Shown: in pieces, positions 50,632-59,550 of the stretch
How positions within the stretch are numbered: the first letter of the stretch is position 1
How the letters are laid out: each line of letters begins with the position of its first letter
Assembly: GCF_017916295.1 (NCBI RefSeq)
Contig: NZ_JAFMSS010000006.1
Coordinates: 270,921 to 334,920, forward strand
Direction of reading: 5' to 3'
Source: Rubellimicrobium arenae
GTDB lineage: Bacteria; Pseudomonadota; Alphaproteobacteria; Rhodobacterales; Rhodobacteraceae
Length of the DNA: 64,000 nucleotides
Program-made: the position numbers and the translations under genes
Notes under the pieces: generated by a model
The model's input: the letters and a program-made list of their open reading frames with translations, nothing else
Database searches by the model: none
What the model was told of the DNA's origin: nothing

Positions 50632-51852
50632 TTACTGAGCCTGTTCCTCGTAACGCTCCATGGCGTTGAGCTGGTCCTCGGTCTGGGTGACATAGACGCG
50701 GAGCTCTTCACCGCCGTCCTGGCGCAGGATCTCGACCGAGTCCATGGGCAAGGCCACGGGCTTCTCGCCGATGCCGAGGAAGCCGCCCACGTCGATCACG
50801 AGATCGGACACCTGGCCTTCGGCGGTCAGGACGATGTCGCCCACCTCGCCGACGCGCTCGTCGTTCTGGTCATAGACGCCCGCGCCCTGGAGGCGTTCGG
50901 CGGTCATGTCCTCGGCGCCGGCGGCCACGAAGCCTTCACGCGCGCTCGCGGTGTCGGCCGAGGTCTGCTCGGTGTTGGTGACGTCCTGGCCGGCCATGTC
51001 GGTCGTGGCGTCGGTCGCGGCCATGCCGGTGGCGGCGGTGTCGTCCATCGTCGTCGCCGTGTCGGCCGCCGTCTGGTCGGTCGCGGCCATGCCCGCCGCG
51101 GCATCGTCCGTCGCGGCCTGGGCGGTCTGGTCGGCCTCTATCTCGGTTTCGGTGGCCATGTTCCCGGCGGCGTCGGCGGTGGCGTCAGCCGCGTTGTCGA
51201 CCGCATTGCCCGTGGCCTGGGCGGCATCGCCCGCGGCATCCGCGACCGTGTCGCCCGCGTTCTCGACAGCGCCCGCCGCGGCCCCGGCCGCAGCGCCTGC
51301 CGCCGCACCGGCGGCCGCGCCCGCCGCAGCCATGTTCGAGGCGCCGCCCTCGACGGCCTGCTCGGTCTGCTGGGCCGCCTGCTCGGCGTTCATGTCGCCG
51401 TTGTTCCCGCCCGTGTATTCGGGCGCGTTCTCGAGCGCCTCACGGGTGGTGTTCACGACGAGGAAGAAGTCGTCGGCGTCTTCGGCGGTGGTCGAATCCG
51501 ACACGAACTGGAGCGAGTCCATGCTCAGGGCGACCTGACGCTCGCCGATGCCGAGGAAACCGCCGATGTCCACGAGCACGGCCTGGACCATGCCATCGCG
51601 GTCGAGGACGATGTCGTTGATCTCGCCGATGTCGTCCCAGTTTTCCTGGATGCCCTGGACTTCCTGGTTATCGACGGCGGCTTCGGTCGCATAGACGCGC
51701 ATCCCCAGGAAATCCGAGGCGCGGATTTCCATGTCTTCGGGCGCCTGCCGGAAGATGCTCTGGGTCTGGTCGGTGGTCTGGGCCTGATCCTGCGCAAGGG
51801 CGGGGACGGACGCGGCCACCAGAATGGCGGTGGACAGCAGCAGCTTTTTCAC
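50632..51852 (-). CDS. Secreted protein with two PRC-barrel domains
   Basis: A 406-residue exported protein. The signal peptide (LLLSTAILVAASVPALAQ, cleavage near 21) leads to a PRC-barrel domain (EIRASDFLGMRVYATE ... AVLVDIGGFLGIGERQVAL, about 40-120). A 180-residue Ala/Thr/Asp-rich linker with repeated GAAAGAAA and TDQTA-type units follows, then a second PRC barrel (GAGVYDQNDERVGEVGDIVL ... LVIDVGGFLGIGEKPVALPMDSV). The two domains share the GGFLGIGE motif and arose by duplication. It is monocistronic with a terminator and has an exact EcfG promoter upstream (51930-51954). It may bind surface polymers or proteins; function is unproven. Confidence 0.9.
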   Translation of the reverse strand: MKKLLLSTAILVAASVPALAQDQAQTTDQTQSIFRQAPEDMEIRASDFLGMRVYATEAAVDNQEVQGIQENWDDIGEINDIVLDRDGMVQAVLVDIGGFLGIGERQVALSMDSLQFVSDSTTAEDADDFFLVVNTTREALENAPEYTGGNNGDMNAEQAAQQTEQAVEGGASNMAAAGAAAGAAAGAAAGAAAGAVENAGDTVADAAGDAAQATGNAVDNAADATADAAGNMATETEIEADQTAQAATDDAAAGMAATDQTAADTATTMDDTAATGMAATDATTDMAGQDVTNTEQTSADTASAREGFVAAGAEDMTAERLQGAGVYDQNDERVGEVGDIVLTAEGQVSDLVIDVGGFLGIGEKPVALPMDSVEILRQDGGEELRVYVTQTEDQLNAMERYEEQAQ

Positions 51853-51929
51853 GAGCGTTCTCCCAAGGTTTGTTCGATGATACGGCTCGGAGAGCCTGGG
51901 GCGCGGTCAGTCGTCGCGCTCGGCCCCCC

Positions 51930-51954
51930 AACGTCCAAGCGGACTGGCGGTTCC
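51930..51954 (-). promoter_or_regulatory. EcfG promoter of the PRC-barrel gene (GGAAC-N16-CGTT)
   Basis: On the minus strand GGAAC (51950-51954) and CGTT (51930-51933) are 16 bases apart, an exact match, 78 bases before the start. It sits between the cation transporter stop and the PRC-barrel gene. Confidence 0.8.
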
Positions 51955-51958
51955 GACT

Positions 51959-52906
51959 TCAGAGGTCCCGATCCCCCAGCGGGCGCCACGACAGGTCCCG
52001 GACCCGCCATGAGAGGCCATGCGTGATGCGGCCCAGATCGGCCGGGTCACGGGACTCCAGGACGCCGGTGATGACGCGGCCCGTCTCACGCAGCACGATG
52101 CGGGCCCCCAGTTGCCGCGCCCGCTCGCCCAGCAGGAGCGCCTCGTCGTCGATGCGGTCGCTGCGCAGGTCGCGGGGGGCACCGTCCACCAGCTCGGCCA
52201 CGGCCTTGCGGAGCGCCCCGACCCCGTCCCACAGGATCGACACGGCGATGAGCCCCGCCGCCAAGGCGTCCGCCCACCAGAAGCCCCAGGCGATCCCCAG
52301 GATGCCCAGGATGCCGGCCACCCCGGTCTGCCAGTCCGCCTTGTTCATCTCCGAGTCGGTCACCAGGACCTTGTCGTTCAGCAGCTCGGCGGGGCGCTGC
52401 TTGAGGTGGCCCAGGATGACCGGCGGCACGATGGAATAGGCCAGCGCCAGGATCATCAGCCAGCCCAGCCAGACTTCCTCGCCCGCGATGCGGAGGGAGC
52501 CGATGGCAGGGTGCTCCTGCCGGATCAGGGTGGCCACGGCGCCGTAGATCAGCACGCTGCCGAAGCTCAGGAGAACCGCCGCCGCGGCGAAGAAGGCGAG
52601 CGAGGCGGTGCGGTGGAAGCCGTAGGGAAAGCGGTGCGTCGGGGCCCGGCTTTCGAACCAGGTGGCCAGCAGGAAGAAGGCGGGGGGCAGGAGGCTCAGG
52701 CAGTCCTCGATCCAGGCCGTCCGCATCGCCTGGCTCTGGCCGGTGACAAGGCCCATGATCGCGATGACCGAGGCCAGCCAGACCAGCGACCACCATTCGA
52801 GCCGTCGCCCCCGCGCCATCGCCTCGCGGACCTGCGGCGGATACTCGGGGTGGTCCTCGCCGCCGGGGTGCCGCGAGCGCGGCAGGAGATCGAGCATCGC
52901 CGTCAC
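51959..52906 (-). CDS. Cation transporter, CDF-related
   Basis: A 315-residue membrane protein of the cation diffusion facilitator type. About five to six hydrophobic helices are visible (SLVWLASVIAIMGLVTGQSQAMRTAWIEDCLSLLPPAFFLLATW; ASLAFFAAAAVLLSFGSVLIYGAV; WLGWLMILALAYSIVPPVIL; TGVAGILGILGIAWGFWWADALAAGLIAVSIL). Metal-site acidic residues lie in AWIEDCLSLLPP and FWWADALAAG. The soluble C-terminal domain is present. Its start overlaps the next gene upstream by four bases (ATGA). Which metal it moves is unknown. It lies in one operon with a periplasmic-binding-like protein and a stress dehydrogenase. Confidence 0.88.
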   Translation of the reverse strand: MTAMLDLLPRSRHPGGEDHPEYPPQVREAMARGRRLEWWSLVWLASVIAIMGLVTGQSQAMRTAWIEDCLSLLPPAFFLLATWFESRAPTHRFPYGFHRTASLAFFAAAAVLLSFGSVLIYGAVATLIRQEHPAIGSLRIAGEEVWLGWLMILALAYSIVPPVILGHLKQRPAELLNDKVLVTDSEMNKADWQTGVAGILGILGIAWGFWWADALAAGLIAVSILWDGVGALRKAVAELVDGAPRDLRSDRIDDEALLLGERARQLGARIVLRETGRVITGVLESRDPADLGRITHGLSWRVRDLSWRPLGDRDL

Positions 52907-53328
52907 CGGTCCTCCTCCCTCGCATCGGCAACGGCGCGGTTCGCGGCAAGGAGGAGGGCGTTCTCGCCCTGCCGGAGCAGGAGCACGAACCGTTCGGGAC
53001 CGACGGGGTTGGTGGCGGCGGTCTCGTCGGTCAGCGGGGTGTCCTTCGGGATCGCCCCCGCCACCGCCTGGATCTCGCCCCGCCCGAGGGCGTCGACCGC
53101 CGAATGGATGTCCCCGGCGACGAAGGAAAGCTCGGCCCCCAGGTCGTCGGCCAGGAAGGAAAGGGCCTGTCGCTCGTCCGCGGAAAGCTCGGGTGCGACG
53201 ACGGCGACCGCCAGGGTCCCCCCGGCAAGCCGGTCCAGCGTGCCTTCGGGGTCGCGCGGCAGGTCGCAGGAGGCCGGCAGGGCCAGAAGCCCCGCCAGCG
53301 CACCCCCCAGGATGCCCTGCCCCGCCAT
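52903..53328 (-). CDS. Protein resembling a short periplasmic binding domain
   Basis: A 141-residue product with a hydrophobic start (GILGGALAGLLALPASC) that could be a signal or lipoprotein leader with Cys21. Its middle (GTLAVAVVAPELSADERQALSFLADDLGAELSFVAGDIHSAVDALGRGEIQAVAG) looks like one lobe of an ABC-type solute-binding protein and is too short for the complete fold. It overlaps the transporter start (ATGA) and is separated from the dehydrogenase by one base. No function is assigned. Confidence 0.65.
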   Translation of the reverse strand: MAGQGILGGALAGLLALPASCDLPRDPEGTLDRLAGGTLAVAVVAPELSADERQALSFLADDLGAELSFVAGDIHSAVDALGRGEIQAVAGAIPKDTPLTDETAATNPVGPERFVLLLRQGENALLLAANRAVADAREEDR

Positions 53329-53329
53329 G

Positions 53330-54133
53330 TCAGCTCCCCACCGGAGTGCCGCCGTTCACGTGGATCACCTGTCCCGTCACGTAGCTCGCATCGTCCGAGG
53401 CGAGGTACAGGTAAGCCGGGGCGAGCTCGTAGGCCTGCCCGGGCCGGCCCAGCGGGGTGTCCTGCCCGAAGGTGGCCACCTTGTCGGGGCTCATCGTCTC
53501 GGTGATGAAGGGGGTCCAGACGGGGCCGGGCGCCACGGCGTTCACCCGGATCCTGCGCTCGGCCAGCTGCGCCGCCAGGGACCGGAGCAGCGCCAGCTCG
53601 GCCCCCTTGCCCATCGCATAGTCGACAAGCTGCTGGTTGCCCTTGTAGGCCACCACCGACACGGTGCCGACGATGTTGCTCCCTTCCTTCATGTGCGGCA
53701 GCGCCGCCTGGATCGTCCAAAGATATCCCAGGGCGTTGACGAACAGCGTGTCCCGGGCCTGGTCCGGCGACACGTCCAGCACGTCCTCCTGCACGATCTG
53801 CATGGACGCGTTGCACACGAGGATGTCGAGTGTGCCGCCCAGCCATTCGATGGCCTCGCGCGTGGCGCGCAGGTTCTCTTCGTGGATCCCGGCATCCATG
53901 CCGACGGCGTGGGCCTCGCCGCCCAGCTCCCGGATGCGCCGGACCGTTTCGTCCGCGTCCTGCGGGTCGGAGTAATAGGAGATCGCGACCTTGGCGCCCT
54001 CGCGTGCGAAAAGCAGCGCGGTGGCCCGTCCGATGCCCGAGGAGGCGCCGGTCACGAAGGCGGTCTTGCCCCGCAGCTTGTCGCTGCCCTTGCCTCGGGG
54101 CGATTCGTCGAAGGGCTCGCTGGGATCGGGCAT
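53330..54133 (-). CDS. Short-chain dehydrogenase, stress-type (paralogue of the 9-kb gene)
   Basis: A 267-residue NAD(P)-dependent dehydrogenase with TGASSGIGRATALLF (about 29-43), NASMQ and the active-site YAMGK with a Ser 13 residues before the Tyr. The APGPVWTPFITETMSPDKVATFGQDTPLGRPGQ and terminal GGTP segments match the gene at 9073-9930, so the two are paralogues. It is the first gene of the operon with the binding-domain-like protein and cation transporter. An imperfect EcfG-like element with an 18-base spacer lies upstream. The substrate is unknown. Confidence 0.92.
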   Translation of the reverse strand: MPDPSEPFDESPRGKGSDKLRGKTAFVTGASSGIGRATALLFAREGAKVAISYYSDPQDADETVRRIRELGGEAHAVGMDAGIHEENLRATREAIEWLGGTLDILVCNASMQIVQEDVLDVSPDQARDTLFVNALGYLWTIQAALPHMKEGSNIVGTVSVVAYKGNQQLVDYAMGKGAELALLRSLAAQLAERRIRVNAVAPGPVWTPFITETMSPDKVATFGQDTPLGRPGQAYELAPAYLYLASDDASYVTGQVIHVNGGTPVGS

Positions 54134-54233
54134 GGGCTCGGCTCCTTGGGATCGGGGATGGGTCCGGGGCGGGGCGCCGGGCCCATGACGGCACGGAAAC
54201 GTGACTCCCCCGCGCTTCGGTTCCGGAACGCCC

Positions 54234-54258
54234 GGAACTTAGGGGCGCGGCGGATGTT
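54234..54258 (+). promoter_or_regulatory. EcfG-type promoter variant (GGAAC-N16-TGTT)
   Basis: GGAAC (54234-54238) and TGTT (54255-54258) are 16 bases apart, one mismatch from consensus, 62 bases before treZ. Trehalose synthesis is a well-known output of the general stress response. Confidence 0.5.
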
Positions 54259-54320
54259 CCGTGGGGGCGGGCGAGCCTTGACGGCGACGCCTGCGGGGGA
54301 ACGGCACAAGGAGAGCGGCG

Positions 54321-56108
54321 ATGCCCGATGGACGACCAGGCGAACGGACGCAGGGGATCGTGGGGCAGCCACATGCCCTGCACCATGTCCGCACCTGGGG
54401 GGCCGAGCCGCTGGGCGACGGATTGTGGCGCTTTGCGCTATGGGCGCCCGGGGCGGATGCGGTCGCGGTCGAGATCGGGGATGCGCGGCACGGCATGGAG
54501 CGCGGGCCCGATGGCTTCTGGCGCACGACCCAGACGGCGCGGGCGGACGACGCCTACGCCTTCGTGGTCGACGGGCGGCCCACGCCCGATCCCCTGGCGC
54601 GGGCGCAACTGGGCCTGGACCTGAAGGGGCCATCGCGGCTCGTCGATCCGCGCCGCCACGCCTGGACCAGCGAATGGCCGGGCCGCCCCTGGGAGGAAGC
54701 GGTCCTCTACGAGCTCCACATCGGCACCCTGACCCCCGAGGGCACCTTCGCCGCGGCGATGCGCCGGCTGCCGGATCTGGCCGCGCTCGGGGTGACCGCG
54801 ATCGAGGTCATGCCGGTGGCCCATGGACCGGGCCGCCGCGGCTGGGGCTACGACGGCGCCCTGCTGGCCGCGCCCCATCCGGCCTACGGTACGCCCGAGG
54901 AGATGAAGCGCTTCGTCGAGGCCGCCCAGGCCCAGGGCATCATGGTGATCCTCGACATCGTCCTGAACCACTTCTCGCCCGAAGGATCGGACCTGGAGCG
55001 CATCGCGCCCGGCTTCTTCGATCCGGAGACGAGCAGCCCCTGGGGCACCGGAATCGCCTTCGGCGATCCTGCGGTGCGCAGCTTCTTCACCGACCTTTGC
55101 CTGGGCTGGATCACGGAATACCGGATCGACGGGTTGCGCTTCGACGCCATCCACGAGATCCGCGACCCCCGCTCCGATCCGGAATACCTCGTGGAGCTCG
55201 CGCGCGAGATCCGGGGCCGCGACTTCGGCCGTCCGATCCACCTGATCGCCGAGGACCCGCGCAACGATCCCTGGCTCATCCGGGACGGGCTGTTCACCGC
55301 GCTCTGGGACGACGACTTCCACCATGCGCTGCACACGCTGCTGACCGACGAGAGCAGCGACTACCTGGCGGACTTCGCCGAGGACCCGATGGGCAAGCTG
55401 GAACGCCTGCTGGCCCATGGCTTTGCCTGGGAGGCGGACGAAGCGCCGGAGCCCGAGGAGGGGCTGCCGGTCTACGGCCTGCCCTGGACGGCCTTCATCG
55501 TGCACAAGCAGAACCACGACCAGATCGGCAACCGCCCGGACGGAGGCCGGCTCCTGACGCTGGTCGACGATCCGCGCGCGGTCGAGGTGGCGCACGCGCT
55601 CCAGCTCACCTCGCCCTTCGTGCCGATGCTCTGGATGGGCGAGGAAGAGGGCGAGCGGGGGCCTTTCCACTACTTCTGCGACGTGTCGCCCGAGCTCGCG
55701 CGGAAGATCACCGAAGGCCGGCGGGAGCAGTTCGGCAAGATGTTCGGCCGGACCGACTTTCCGGACGCCAACGACCCCGCCACCATGGAGGCCTCGCGCC
55801 CCTTTACCGACAGCGGCAGCGAGCACGCGCGGTACTGGCGCGAGCTGACCCGCCGCCTTCTCGCGCTGCGGCACGAACGCATCGTCCCCCTCGTCAAGAC
55901 GGGCCGCGCCGGGCCTGCCCGCGTCGAGCGGACAGGGGACTGCTCGTTGTCCGTCACCTGGCCCTTCCGGGCGGGCACCATCGCCGCCCACATCAACCTT
56001 GGAGCGCCCCCCGACCGACCGACCGCCGTGCCCGAGGTGAACGACCTCGCGCTCGGCGACCTCACCGCCGACCCTTATGCCTTCACCCTGATCGTGAGCC
56101 CCGAATGA
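54321..56108 (+). CDS. treZ: Malto-oligosyltrehalose trehalohydrolase
   Basis: TreZ releases trehalose from maltooligosyl-trehalose made by TreY. The 595 residues have an N-terminal carbohydrate-binding-like domain (WRFALWAPGADAVAVEIGDA) and a GH13 catalytic barrel. The barrel has VLYELHIGTLTPEGTF, the nucleophile region GLRFDAIHEI (Asp), the acid/base in HLIAEDPRNDP (Glu) and the stabilising Asp in KQNHDQIGNR. Its stop overlaps the treY start (ATGA). A GGAAC-N16-TGTT promoter-like element lies upstream. The cluster treZ-treY-glgC-like-glgX makes trehalose from glycogen-type glucans. Confidence 0.95.
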   Translation: MPDGRPGERTQGIVGQPHALHHVRTWGAEPLGDGLWRFALWAPGADAVAVEIGDARHGMERGPDGFWRTTQTARADDAYAFVVDGRPTPDPLARAQLGLDLKGPSRLVDPRRHAWTSEWPGRPWEEAVLYELHIGTLTPEGTFAAAMRRLPDLAALGVTAIEVMPVAHGPGRRGWGYDGALLAAPHPAYGTPEEMKRFVEAAQAQGIMVILDIVLNHFSPEGSDLERIAPGFFDPETSSPWGTGIAFGDPAVRSFFTDLCLGWITEYRIDGLRFDAIHEIRDPRSDPEYLVELAREIRGRDFGRPIHLIAEDPRNDPWLIRDGLFTALWDDDFHHALHTLLTDESSDYLADFAEDPMGKLERLLAHGFAWEADEAPEPEEGLPVYGLPWTAFIVHKQNHDQIGNRPDGGRLLTLVDDPRAVEVAHALQLTSPFVPMLWMGEEEGERGPFHYFCDVSPELARKITEGRREQFGKMFGRTDFPDANDPATMEASRPFTDSGSEHARYWRELTRRLLALRHERIVPLVKTGRAGPARVERTGDCSLSVTWPFRAGTIAAHINLGAPPDRPTAVPEVNDLALGDLTADPYAFTLIVSPE

Positions 56109-58357
56109 CCCTGCCCCGCGCCACCTACCGCCTGCAACTGCGCCAGGGGATGACCTTCAAAAAGGCCATCGAGCGGCTCGGTCCGATCCGTGACCTGGGC
56201 ATCAGCCACCTGTACCTGTCCCCGATCTTCACCGCCGCCTCCGGGTCCAGCCACGGCTACGACGTGACGGACCCGAGCGAGATCGAGCCCTGCCTCGGCG
56301 GGCGGGACGGCTTCGAGGCCCTGTCCCGCGCCGCGCAGGAGCACGGACTCGGCATCATCATCGACATCGTGCCGAACCACACGGCCTTCTCGCTCGGCAA
56401 CCCCTGGCTCCTCGACGTGCTGCGGCACGGCGAGCGCAGCCGCTGGGCGCGGCACTTCGACATAGACTGGAGCGCGGGGCGGCTGGTGCTGCCGTTCCTG
56501 CCCGAGCCCTTCGAGGCCATGCTGGATGCCGGGCGGATCAGGGCCAAGGAGGGCGAGGACGGCCCCGTGCTCTGCGCCGGGGATCTCGAGGTGCCCCTGA
56601 CGCCCCATCCCCTGACCGAGGAGGAGCGGGCGGGCGATCCCGAGGCGCTGCGGGCGCTCCACGCACGCCAGGCCTGGCGGCTCGCCCATTGGGAGCTGGA
56701 GCGGGACGGGGTCACGCACCGGCGCTTCTTCAACGTCACCGGACTGATCGGGATGCGCGTCGAGGACCCCCAGGTCTTCGAGGACACCCATGCGCTCACC
56801 CTGGATCTGGTGCGGACCGGGCTGGTGCAGGGCCTGCGGGTGGACCATGTGGACGGCCTCGCGGACCCCGGGGCCTATCTCCAGCGCCTGCGCGAGGCGG
56901 CCGGGGATTGCCCGATCTGGATCGAGAAGATCCTCGTGGGGGAGGAACGGCTCCCCGACTGGCCCATCGAGGGGACGACGGGCTACGAGGCCTGCGCCGC
57001 GATCACCCGCGTCCTGACCAGTCGGAAGGGCTTGGAGCGCATCGACGCCTTGTGGCGGCAGGCGACGGGCGAGGAGCGCGACTGGCTGCAGGTGCTGGCC
57101 GAGGCCAAGGCCCAGGTGATCCGCCAGGACCTCGCGGCCGAGCTGGCCCAGCTCAAGAACCTCGCCATGGGCGCCGCGGCGGCCTCGGGCGAGGTGGAAG
57201 CGGGCGAGGAGTCCCTGCGCGAGGCGATGCTCGCCCTGCTGGTGCAGATGCCGCGCTACCGCACCTACCTGGAAACCGCCGACCCGACGCGGCGGGACGA
57301 GGACGTCGGCCTCCTCGATGCCTGCGCCGACCGGGCGGCCGAGGGGTTGGTCAGCGACAAGGCCCTGCGCTTCGTCGCGCGCTCCATCCGGGAGGGCGAG
57401 ACCGAGGAGGCCCTCAGGCTGCGCACCCGCTTCCAGCAGGTGACCGGCGCCCTCATGGCCAAGTCGCAGGAGGACACGGCCTTCTTCCGCTTCACGCGCT
57501 GCCTGGCGCATTGCGAGGTGGGCAACGAGCCCGGCGATCCGGCCTGGACCCCCGGGCGTTTCGGGGAATGGCTGGAAGAGCGGACGGGACAGGACCTGAC
57601 GCTGACCTCCTCGCATGATACCAAGCGGGCCGAGGACGCGCGGATGCGGCTCGTGGCCATGACCCACTTTCCGGGGGCCTTCACGCGGGTCTGGGAGGCC
57701 AGCGCCGCCGTCCCCGGGGCGGACCAGGTCGATGCGGGCACGCGCTGGTACATCGTCCAGAGCCTCCTGGCCCTGTGGGAGGACGGGCGCGACGGCCTGG
57801 CCGACCGTTTGGCGGCCCATCTGGAGAAGGCCATGCGCGAGGCGCGGGAGGTCACCAACTGGACCCATCCCCGTCCCGAGGCCGAGGCCCGGCCCGAGGA
57901 CTTCGCCCGCGCCCTCGCGGCCGAATGGGACCGGGCCCTCCCGCCGGGTGCGGCCGAGCTGATCGCGCGGGCCGACGAGCTTTCGCTTGCGCAGGTCGCG
58001 CTCAAGGGGCTGATGCCGGGCATCCCCGACTTCTACCAGGGGGCCGAAGGGCCGCTCCATCACCTGACGGACCCCGACAACCGTCTCGGGGTCGACTGGG
58101 ACCGGCTGGGCTGCCCGGAGCCGGGCGGCTTCGCAGCCCGCAAGGACCGGCTGACCCGGCAGCTTCTGGGGCTCCGGGCCGAGCGGCCGGAGCTCTTGGC
58201 CGCGGGTTCAGTGCGGGTCGAAGGAACCGACGATGCGTGGCGCCTCGTCCGGGAGAGCGGGGACGGGCGCGTCGTGCTGTCGCTGGACTGGACCGGAGGG
58301 GCCCAGCCCGTCTCGCTGGAGTGGTCGTCCGGAACGGCCATGCACGCGGCGGAGTAG
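56105..58357 (+). CDS. treY: Malto-oligosyltrehalose synthase
   Basis: TreY isomerises the reducing-end alpha-1,4 linkage of maltodextrin to alpha,alpha-1,1, making maltooligosyl-trehalose. The 750 residues begin PRATYRLQLRQGMTFKKAIE and include HLYLSPIFTAASGSSHGYDVTDPSEI and IIIDIVPNHTAF. The nucleophile Asp lies in GLRVDHVDGLADP, the Glu in IWIEKILVGEE, and the later TLTSSHDTKRAEDARMRL segment is also present. Start and treZ stop overlap by four bases. The gene is complete and ends in TAG. It acts with TreZ to produce trehalose for desiccation and osmotic protection. Confidence 0.96.
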   Translation: MTLPRATYRLQLRQGMTFKKAIERLGPIRDLGISHLYLSPIFTAASGSSHGYDVTDPSEIEPCLGGRDGFEALSRAAQEHGLGIIIDIVPNHTAFSLGNPWLLDVLRHGERSRWARHFDIDWSAGRLVLPFLPEPFEAMLDAGRIRAKEGEDGPVLCAGDLEVPLTPHPLTEEERAGDPEALRALHARQAWRLAHWELERDGVTHRRFFNVTGLIGMRVEDPQVFEDTHALTLDLVRTGLVQGLRVDHVDGLADPGAYLQRLREAAGDCPIWIEKILVGEERLPDWPIEGTTGYEACAAITRVLTSRKGLERIDALWRQATGEERDWLQVLAEAKAQVIRQDLAAELAQLKNLAMGAAAASGEVEAGEESLREAMLALLVQMPRYRTYLETADPTRRDEDVGLLDACADRAAEGLVSDKALRFVARSIREGETEEALRLRTRFQQVTGALMAKSQEDTAFFRFTRCLAHCEVGNEPGDPAWTPGRFGEWLEERTGQDLTLTSSHDTKRAEDARMRLVAMTHFPGAFTRVWEASAAVPGADQVDAGTRWYIVQSLLALWEDGRDGLADRLAAHLEKAMREAREVTNWTHPRPEAEARPEDFARALAAEWDRALPPGAAELIARADELSLAQVALKGLMPGIPDFYQGAEGPLHHLTDPDNRLGVDWDRLGCPEPGGFAARKDRLTRQLLGLRAERPELLAAGSVRVEGTDDAWRLVRESGDGRVVLSLDWTGGAQPVSLEWSSGTAMHAAE

Positions 58358-58426
58358 GCGCGCGCCGGAAATCCGGGCAGCGAAGCGAGCCAAGGCGGAA
58401 TCAGGCGACGGCGTTACGGCTTCGTG

Positions 58427-58451
58427 GGAACCCGGCGAGGTCCGTGCGGTT
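58427..58451 (+). promoter_or_regulatory. EcfG-type promoter variant (GGAAC-N16-GGTT)
   Basis: GGAAC (58427-58431) and GGTT (58448-58451) are 16 bases apart, one mismatch from consensus, 40 bases before the glgC-like gene. It could give the downstream pair its own stress promoter. Confidence 0.45.
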
Positions 58452-58491
58452 GACCCGGGCGCCCCCTTCGCAGTCCCTGCCGGAGTCCCCC

Positions 58492-59550
58492 TTGGACCGA
58501 ACGAATATCTTCGACCCTTCGCGGACCCTGGCTGTCCTCCTTGCGGGTGGACCGGGATCGCGTCTGCATGAATTGTCGGCCCTGGAGGCCAAGGGTGCCC
58601 TCCCGCTTGCCGGGGGGCGCCTGGCGGATGTCGCCATCGCGGCGGCGAAGTCGGCGGGCGTGGGACGCGTGCTGGCCCTGGTGCGGCACCGGCCCGAGAC
58701 GCTGCTGCGCTACTTTCCCATGCGCTGGGGCGAGGAGATCGACATCTCGGTTCATGACGGGCGTCGCTTCGGCGGCGGACGCGGCACGGTCGAGGCCCTG
58801 GCCAGCGCGGTCGATGCCATTGACGCCGCCGACCCGCACCAGATCCTGATCCTTCCGGCCGATCAGGTCCAAGCGCTGGACCTGCGCGCCATGATGGACG
58901 CCCATGCCCAGGGTGGCGCGCCCGCGACGCTGGCCAGCCGCCATGACCTCCCGGGGCCGGTCCTGATCGACTGGTCCGCCTTGCGTCCGCATCTGGCCGC
59001 CGTCCCCGAGGCCGCGTCGGAGGACCTTTGGGCCGATCTTCTGCCCCGGATCGCCGCCGACGGGGATCTCGCGACCTGGGTGCCGCCGTCCCGGACCTAC
59101 TGGCGCGACGTCGATACCCTCGATGACCTGCGCGAGGTGTTCCTGGACGTGCAGCGCGGGGTCTCCTGCCTGCTCCCGCCGGGCGAGGCGGGGCCCCTTG
59201 CCGACGATGGCCGCGATCTGGCCTTCGAGGCGGGCGGCATCTCGCTCTCGGCGCCGCGCTTCGGCGCGCGGACCCCGGGCCGCTGGACGCTCCTGGAGGA
59301 CACGGTGGTCCTGCCGGGCGCGCGCATCGCCGCCGGGGCCCGCCTGACCCGCGCCGTCGTCGCCCCTGGCGCCATCATCCCTGCCGGCCTCGTGGTCGGC
59401 GAGGACCCGGAGGATGACGCCCGCTGGTTCCGGGTCACGCCCGGCGGCACGACGCTTCTCACACCGCCCATGCTCGCGGCCCGCGCGGCCGAGCGCATGC
59501 GCGCCCGACTTCAGAGCCGGACCCCCGGCCTAGCCACCTCAGGACGCTGA
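58492..59550 (+). CDS. Divergent glucose-1-phosphate nucleotidyltransferase (GlgC-like)
   Basis: A 352-residue protein with a degenerate nucleotidyltransferase domain (TLAVLLAGGPGSRLHELSALEAKGALPLAGGRLADVAIAAAKSAGVGRVLALVRH) and a C-terminal left-handed beta-helix (FGARTPGRWTLLEDTVVLPGARIAAGARLTRAVVAPGAII). The layout is that of GlgC, but it is about 70 residues shorter than typical GlgC. The usual RAKPAVPFGG motif reads EAKGALPLAGG, so substrate binding or activity may differ. The start is TTG 58492, with GGAG six bases upstream. The end overlaps glgX as TGATG. It may be a paralogue with a regulatory rather than a catalytic role. Confidence 0.78.
   Translation: MDRTNIFDPSRTLAVLLAGGPGSRLHELSALEAKGALPLAGGRLADVAIAAAKSAGVGRVLALVRHRPETLLRYFPMRWGEEIDISVHDGRRFGGGRGTVEALASAVDAIDAADPHQILILPADQVQALDLRAMMDAHAQGGAPATLASRHDLPGPVLIDWSALRPHLAAVPEAASEDLWADLLPRIAADGDLATWVPPSRTYWRDVDTLDDLREVFLDVQRGVSCLLPPGEAGPLADDGRDLAFEAGGISLSAPRFGARTPGRWTLLEDTVVLPGARIAAGARLTRAVVAPGAIIPAGLVVGEDPEDDARWFRVTPGGTTLLTPPMLAARAAERMRARLQSRTPGLATSGR

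Noticed and set aside
54198..54224. EcfG promoter of the second dehydrogenase
   Set aside because: The spacer is 18 bases; mentioned only as a question in the findings.
52019..56104. Long plus-strand extension upstream of treY
   Set aside because: The in-frame extension crosses several real genes; treY starts at the ATGA overlap with treZ.
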